Part shown: one piece after another, positions 59,650-64,000 of the stretch
Position numbering within the stretch: position 1 is the first letter of the stretch
Layout of the letters: every line of letters starts with the position of its first letter
Source: Helicostylum pulchrum
Taxonomy: Eukaryota; Mucoromycota; Mucoromycetes; Mucorales; Mucoraceae
Reading direction: 5' to 3'
Assembly (NCBI GenBank): GCA_025677825.1
Contig: JAIXMO010000026.1
Span: forward strand, 124,001 to 188,000
DNA: 64,000 nucleotides
Translations under genes and position numbers: made by a program
Notes under the pieces: model-generated
What the model was told of the DNA's origin: nothing
Databases searched by the model: none
What the model saw: only the letters and a program-made list of their open reading frames with translations

Positions 59650-60432
59650 AAGCCCCTTGCTCATTAAATATTTATCAAAAGAAATCAAACCCAACTAATT
59701 GTAAAACAGCCCTCCTCAGTAGAGCAGCAAACGAAGCTATCGTCGAAAAATCCCATAAGTTTTGGTCCAAACATGACGACCCTGCTGATAAACACCTCCA
59801 ACTGTACCAAATCTTTATTTTAAATGGCTCCACACAAACTTCAAAAAAGAAATGTGTCGAAAACAGTTTTTCAAAGAAAATGTGTCTCAAAAAAAAAACT
59901 GTTTCTTCTGCGTATATATTTATAAGAAAGCTCAAAGCTATTTATTCCAAGTACTGTCAAATTGAATTGGAGATATTTCGATAGTTTAAAAAAAGAGGCT
60001 GTAATGACTGCTACTATTTTATACAAGCAATTGTAAACTACAAGAAGTTTGAAAAAAAAAACAATAACCCCAAAATTTGGTAAGTTTTAATTTACTATTA
60101 CGTTCAAGAGTACACTAATATATTTAAAATTACAGGTATATTAAAGAATCTTTCAAAGGCCATATCAAAAAGCAACTCATGAATATTTTGACTGGTCAAA
60201 CATGTAACAACTATAAAGAACAAAACGTAAACCATCTTTTTAACTGCTGGGTCAAAGCTTAAACTCCATACTGTACTCAAGTGTGGCTCTTGTAATACCG
60301 TATGGAATCGCGATGTGATGGCAGCTAAAAAACATACATAATATTTTTACTTACATGTCACAACACTATAATGAAAGACCTCCTAAATTCAGAAGACGTT
60401 CTAGTGATCCTGTGCAGTCTAAGCAAAAATAA
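59650..60432 (+). pseudogene. TnpB/Fanzor-like nuclease relic (C-terminal part)
   Basis: The best part is 60139-60432. SFKGHIKKQL is followed by TCNNYKEQNVNHLFNC, after a frameshift by KLHTVLKCGSCNTVWNRDVM, and after another by FTYMSQHYNERPPKFRRRSS with a stop at 60432. CxxC zinc-ribbon halves followed by NRDxxAA is the RuvC-III/zinc-ribbon signature of TnpB and its eukaryotic relative Fanzor, and the ERPPKFRR tail is one I associate with Mucorales members. In the first half the second zinc Cys is replaced by Tyr. Upstream (59660-59990) a long frame with KHDDPADKHLQLYQIF may be the middle of the same gene. It is clearly non-functional. Terminal repeats or a guide-RNA region were not found. 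Confidence 0.55.
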
Positions 60433-60743
60433 AAATAACATTCTTTTTGAAAAAATAATAAATTTGAATGATTTTTCGCAACTATTTATTTATTGGAAGA
60501 AGTATGTGTTATGAAAAGAGAGAATCGAATGGCCAAGCAAAAACAAAATTCATCCAGTTATATATATTTTTTTTTGTGGTTTCAGGTGGATGATACTTAC
60601 CCGGTAATTCTACAATTACACAAATTCATGCGATTTCAAAGCGAGAAAGCAAAAGAAAAGCGCTGTGTAATGGTTAATAGTAACATGAGTTTTTTTTTTT
60701 TTTTCATTGTCAAATACTTGTAGTAGTTTAAATAATATCAAAA

Positions 60744-61453
60744 ATGCGCGCCTTCTCCTCTTTATTCGTCACTGCTGCTCTTGCACTCTCTGGTAAGTTA
60801 ATTTTCAAATAGGAGCAATTTTATTGAATTGATTTGTTTATACTACCACTATTAGCCAACGCCGCCACTAACGATCCTCAAATCCAATTGTGTATGGACG
60901 ACCTCACCGCCGCCAATGCTCAACTTGCTATTGTTAAGGGCGCCGTAAGTAGATTTAAGATAATATTGGGGGTGCGATTTAAAGAAACATTATCTTGACA
61001 TATATATATATATATATATAATAGGTTGATACCTTCGCCCGTTCTCAAGACTATCCTGGTGCAATTACTATCCATAATAAGGAGCAGATTCTTGAACAAC
61101 GTCTTACCACCGCTGGTAACACCTGTTGTGCTGTTAACATTGTTGCCGCCACTGCTGACGCCAATGCTTTTCTCAGTGTTGTTAACACCATGGTCCCCTT
61201 AGTTCAAGGCGCTTTAGCCTCCATTGTCTCCAAGAGGCCCGAATTCGATGCCATCTTCCTTGCTACCAGCATTGTCAAGACTGATATCAAGAACTTGAAC
61301 AACCAAGCCAATCAACTGCTTGACAATTGTTTGTTCGATGTCACTCCTCCCTCTCACACCGCTATTGCTACTACTCACGTTACTGTCATCAAGTCTGCTT
61401 TCGCTACTGCCAAGACTGCTTTCGCTACTGCCAAGACTGCTTATGGTATCTAA
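60744..61453 (+). CDS. HsbA-type secreted surface-binding protein
   Basis: Three exons (60744-60792, 60856-60944, 61025-61453) give 188 aa. MRAFSSLFVTAALALSANAA is a clean signal peptide with cleavage likely after ANA. The mature part has the helical pattern and the spaced cysteines (LCMDDLTAANAQL, TCCAVNI, LLDNCLFDVTP) of the hydrophobic surface-binding protein A (HsbA) family, whose Aspergillus member coats solid polyesters and recruits cutinase. The C-terminus contains an exact 21-nt duplication encoding AFATAKT twice. The intron before exon 3 contains an ATATAT run. Codon use is C-rich compared with its surroundings, as expected for a strongly expressed secreted protein. Confidence 0.8.
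61410..61451 (+). repeat. 21-nt in-frame tandem duplication in the HsbA gene
   Basis: GCTTTCGCTACTGCCAAGAC plus T is repeated twice without change near the end of the gene, encoding AFATAKT twice, then AYGI. Confidence 0.75.
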
Positions 61454-63185
61454 TAAATGATAGCCGTTTTTTTTCTTGATTGCTATATTATTTTCTTTTT
61501 TCCCTTCTATGAAGGTTTTTTTTTTTTTAATGATAAAGTATAAAATCGTCTTTATCTTAACAATCTTTAAATCATTTGTTTCCTTTTTACCTTGAAAAAT
61601 TTCAAATTCAGAGTTGTCACCATCTCTGGCATTTTGATAATTGCCAGAGGGGAATGCACTAGGAGCATCTGGCCAATACATGCAACAATTGATATATCAT
61701 GTGCAAATTTTTTAATGACTTATACCTATTGCCAACACTTATAAAATCACCACGTTCTTTAAGGTTATTAATACCAAAATATATGGAGATCAGCTACATT
61801 TATGATATTCTGAAACGAAGCATCCCAAACCTGATGTAAAAAAAAAGCAACGTTTCATAAAATCAGAGACTACTCCTAAGTCAGATACCATGTGAGGAGC
61901 TGTCGAACTTTATTTTACTTTTATAGTCAAATAAGACAAAAAAAAAAAATAGTGTAAAATCGATGAACATGATTTTGGTGGTACATACCGTTTTGTTGGC
62001 CAATAGTCGTTAAAATTAATTTTCAATATGACCGTTCAAAACTATACTAACCCCCCCCCCCCCCCCTCCTCTTTCGGTAGAGACGAATACTTCGAGAAAT
62101 TATATGACGTTAAGTGATAAAGTTAATTAAATTAATTACAACACTGCAACATACGTCCGATTTTTTTTACATCTGGGGTTTTGTATACACATTAAGCCGT
62201 TATTTCGGCGAAGATTAAATAGAAGAACCGGATAAATTCTTACAGAATAAAAAGAGGTGCTTTTTATGAGTCAAACAATGGAGTACAACTATAATAATAG
62301 AGATATAAATTATTCTATTTCTGTAGCATATTCGTCTGTAGTTTTTGATGGGGTAAACAAATTATTTTCAAATAAAAAAGTGGCTGGTAAATTGAATGCA
62401 AATTGTAAAATTCTGTTTATGCTTACTTTGAATAGTTTTACATACGCAAAATGTCAAGGAAGAAAAGTTTAATTTTTTACAGTTAACATTTTTTTTTTAA
62501 TAATATGACAAGTTTTTCATATACTATTTTTGGTTTTTTTTTTCTGTAACATGAGTTAAATACAAGGGTGAACACTAACCCGAATAAGTAACCAGTACGA
62601 AATAATAGCGTTTAAGTTTTTTTTTAAAGCAGGAATTCCTTTTTTTGTTGGGATCATAGATCGAATTTTGTACGTAATATGTAATTCGGTTAGAAAACTA
62701 CAAAAAAGGTAATAATAAAAAGTATCAGCATTTTTAAATCTACGATGTCCATTCTCGGCATTTTATACACACTTAGTAATGATTTTCACAATGCTGTGAG
62801 AGATGAGAAAAAAAAAAGCATACAGGGAAAAAAACAATCAGAAAAAAGTTTAAACATAATTCTATTTTATTTAGTATCAATTCGAATAGAATAATACTAA
62901 GAAAAGTTTCGTTTTTTTTATTTCAGTAGATCAAGATTTTTTTGGTTTTTGTTTAGATAACTAAAAAAAAAAAAGATCTTAGATGTAATACGTTTAAAAA
63001 TACACCTGTAGCATCATACTTCTTGTATTCTCTCTGTACTACCCTCCAGTTCTGAAAGGTGGAAGCAACGTTTTTTGCGGAAAAATAAAAACCAAGATGC
63101 CGCGTTAGTTAGCGGAGACTGAACCTCTCGCGCAATATATATAAATCAAAAAGATTTTCTTTTGGGTTTTTTATATCTTCTCATC
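61454..63185. other. gene-poor region upstream of the transporter
   Basis: Contains a 16-C run at 62051-62066 and a 68-codon AT-rich frame at 62266-62472 (+, MSQTMEYNYNNRD) that I do not trust. Nothing else was recognised. Confidence 0.35.
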
Positions 63186-64000
63186 ATGAGTTCAGCGATA
63201 GAAAAAAGTAAGATATTGAATCAATTGGTCTGTATCTGATTTTGTTTTTTACTTACATCTTATAGTACAATCAAATCGAAGCAGTAGTAGTGATACTGTT
63301 TCGACCATTTTTAGAGACAATAATGCTAAGGAAGTAGAAGAGATTGAATCATACAATGAAGGAAAGATTGATCCGGCCGAGTACAATTATAAAAATGATC
63401 CAGAAAATCCAATGGTAAGAAAAAGAAAAAGCACTACAAGAAATACTCTTGTTTATCAACAAATTTATTTCTTTAGAACTGGCCAAAAAAGAAAAAGATG
63501 AGTGGACTTATTGTTGTTTCTATGAATTCATTTATGGGTTACTTTTCATCCGCAGTATATGTACGGTATTATTTACAAATATTGCGCAATACATGAATTA
63601 ATTTTTTTTTTGTTCGTAATATTTAGATGCCTGCAACGCACGATATTATGGTCTATTTCAAGACAGATCTTACAGTAAGAGCTTACAGAACTAAAAATGA
63701 AATATAAATGACTAAAAAAAAAAAAATGTTTCTTTAATAATATAGACTATTAACGCCACTATTGCCCTTTTCTTATTGATGAATGCTCTCGCAGTAAGTT
63801 TGATCCGTCAATTTTATCTCGATCTGTTAGACTGATTTTTTTTTCTCTAGCCGCTTATTTGGGCTCCTCTTAGTGAACGTGTAGGCAGAAGGTATATATT
63901 TATTTCTATTTTCTGAAAACAAGAAAATAATTTCCTTTTTTTTTAATCAGATGGATTTATATTATTGCTATGGCAATTTATACTGTTTGTACAATTATTT
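63186..64000 (+). CDS. MFS transporter, DHA1-like (3' part outside the window)
   Basis: Seven exons are visible (63186-63207, 63266-63414, 63477-63560, 63627-63674, 63746-63793, 63851-63891, 63951 onward), all joining in phase. The N-terminus is a polar cytoplasmic tail (EVEEIESYNEGKIDP, DPENPMNWPKKKK). The first membrane helix is LIVVSMNSFMGYFSSAVY, the second INATIALFLLMNALA, and PLSERVGRRWIYI is the MFS loop motif A between helices 2 and 3. The NPMNWPKKKK start is typical of fungal drug:H+ antiporter-1 transporters. Exons of 41-84 nt are very short. The third intron uses a GTACGG donor. The substrate cannot be predicted. Confidence 0.85.

Noticed and set aside
62266..62472. 68-codon ORF starting MSQTMEYNYNNRD
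   Set aside because: Composition follows the local AT bias, and there is no recognisable motif, splice context or neighbouring exon.

Overview
The window looks like nuclear DNA of a zygomycete-type fungus, most likely Mucorales (Mucoromycota). It is AT-rich and full of long homopolymer T/A runs. Nearly every gene is split by short introns (about 50-110 nt, GTAAGT-like donors, YAG acceptors). Several proteins have architectures or family expansions known from Mucoromycota: a DeSI-thioredoxin-PUL fusion, an Hsp70-like ATPase family, GCR1_C proteins and a TnpB/Fanzor-like relic. The species cannot be named from the sequence alone. No rRNA, tRNA or CRISPR array was seen.

Layout. 0-10.5 kb: a Spo71-like PH-domain protein (5' end outside the window), a GCR1_C/Crypton-like DNA-binding protein, a TMEM70-like mitochondrial protein and the phosphorylase kinase regulatory subunit. 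10.5-15 kb: a repeat-rich stretch holding a TA-flanked, mariner-ended element that carries a PD-(D/E)XK nuclease-like gene, then a small membrane protein. 15.6-20.2 kb: an NSUN-type RNA m5C methyltransferase, a Hikeshi homologue and the DeSI-thioredoxin-PUL gene, the last two tail to tail with 11 bp between stop codons. 22-29.4 kb: a homeobox factor, a 4.1 kb gene-poor stretch, a bZIP factor with a possible membrane segment and peroxisomal 3-ketoacyl-CoA thiolase.

29.4-39.3 kb is a transposon and pseudogene area. It holds a 1.75 kb palindrome with two 779-bp arms, a broken mariner-type DDE transposase, a small acidic spliced gene, a decayed Hsp70-like gene and a 600-bp terminal-inverted-repeat element. 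39.3-43.4 kb is a run of regulators: a two-finger GATA factor, a coiled-coil Asn/Thr-rich protein and a Con7-like C2H2 factor. 43.6-48.3 kb is a complete Dicer gene. 48.6-58 kb holds housekeeping genes all on the plus strand: FGAM synthase, M17 leucine aminopeptidase, a Pho80-type cyclin and a septin. 58-64 kb holds a TnpB/Fanzor-like relic, an HsbA-type secreted protein and the 5' part of an MFS transporter.

Functional links are mostly those of an ordinary fungal chromosome segment: glycogen control, beta-oxidation, purine synthesis, protein turnover and septation. The striking material is the mobile DNA. Two unrelated-looking elements (12.1-13.8 kb and 31.75-32.4 kb) share a mariner-type terminus, but one carries a predicted nuclease gene where a transposase would be expected. 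All gene models were assembled by hand from reading frames and splice signals. Exon phases were checked arithmetically, and no database search was possible.
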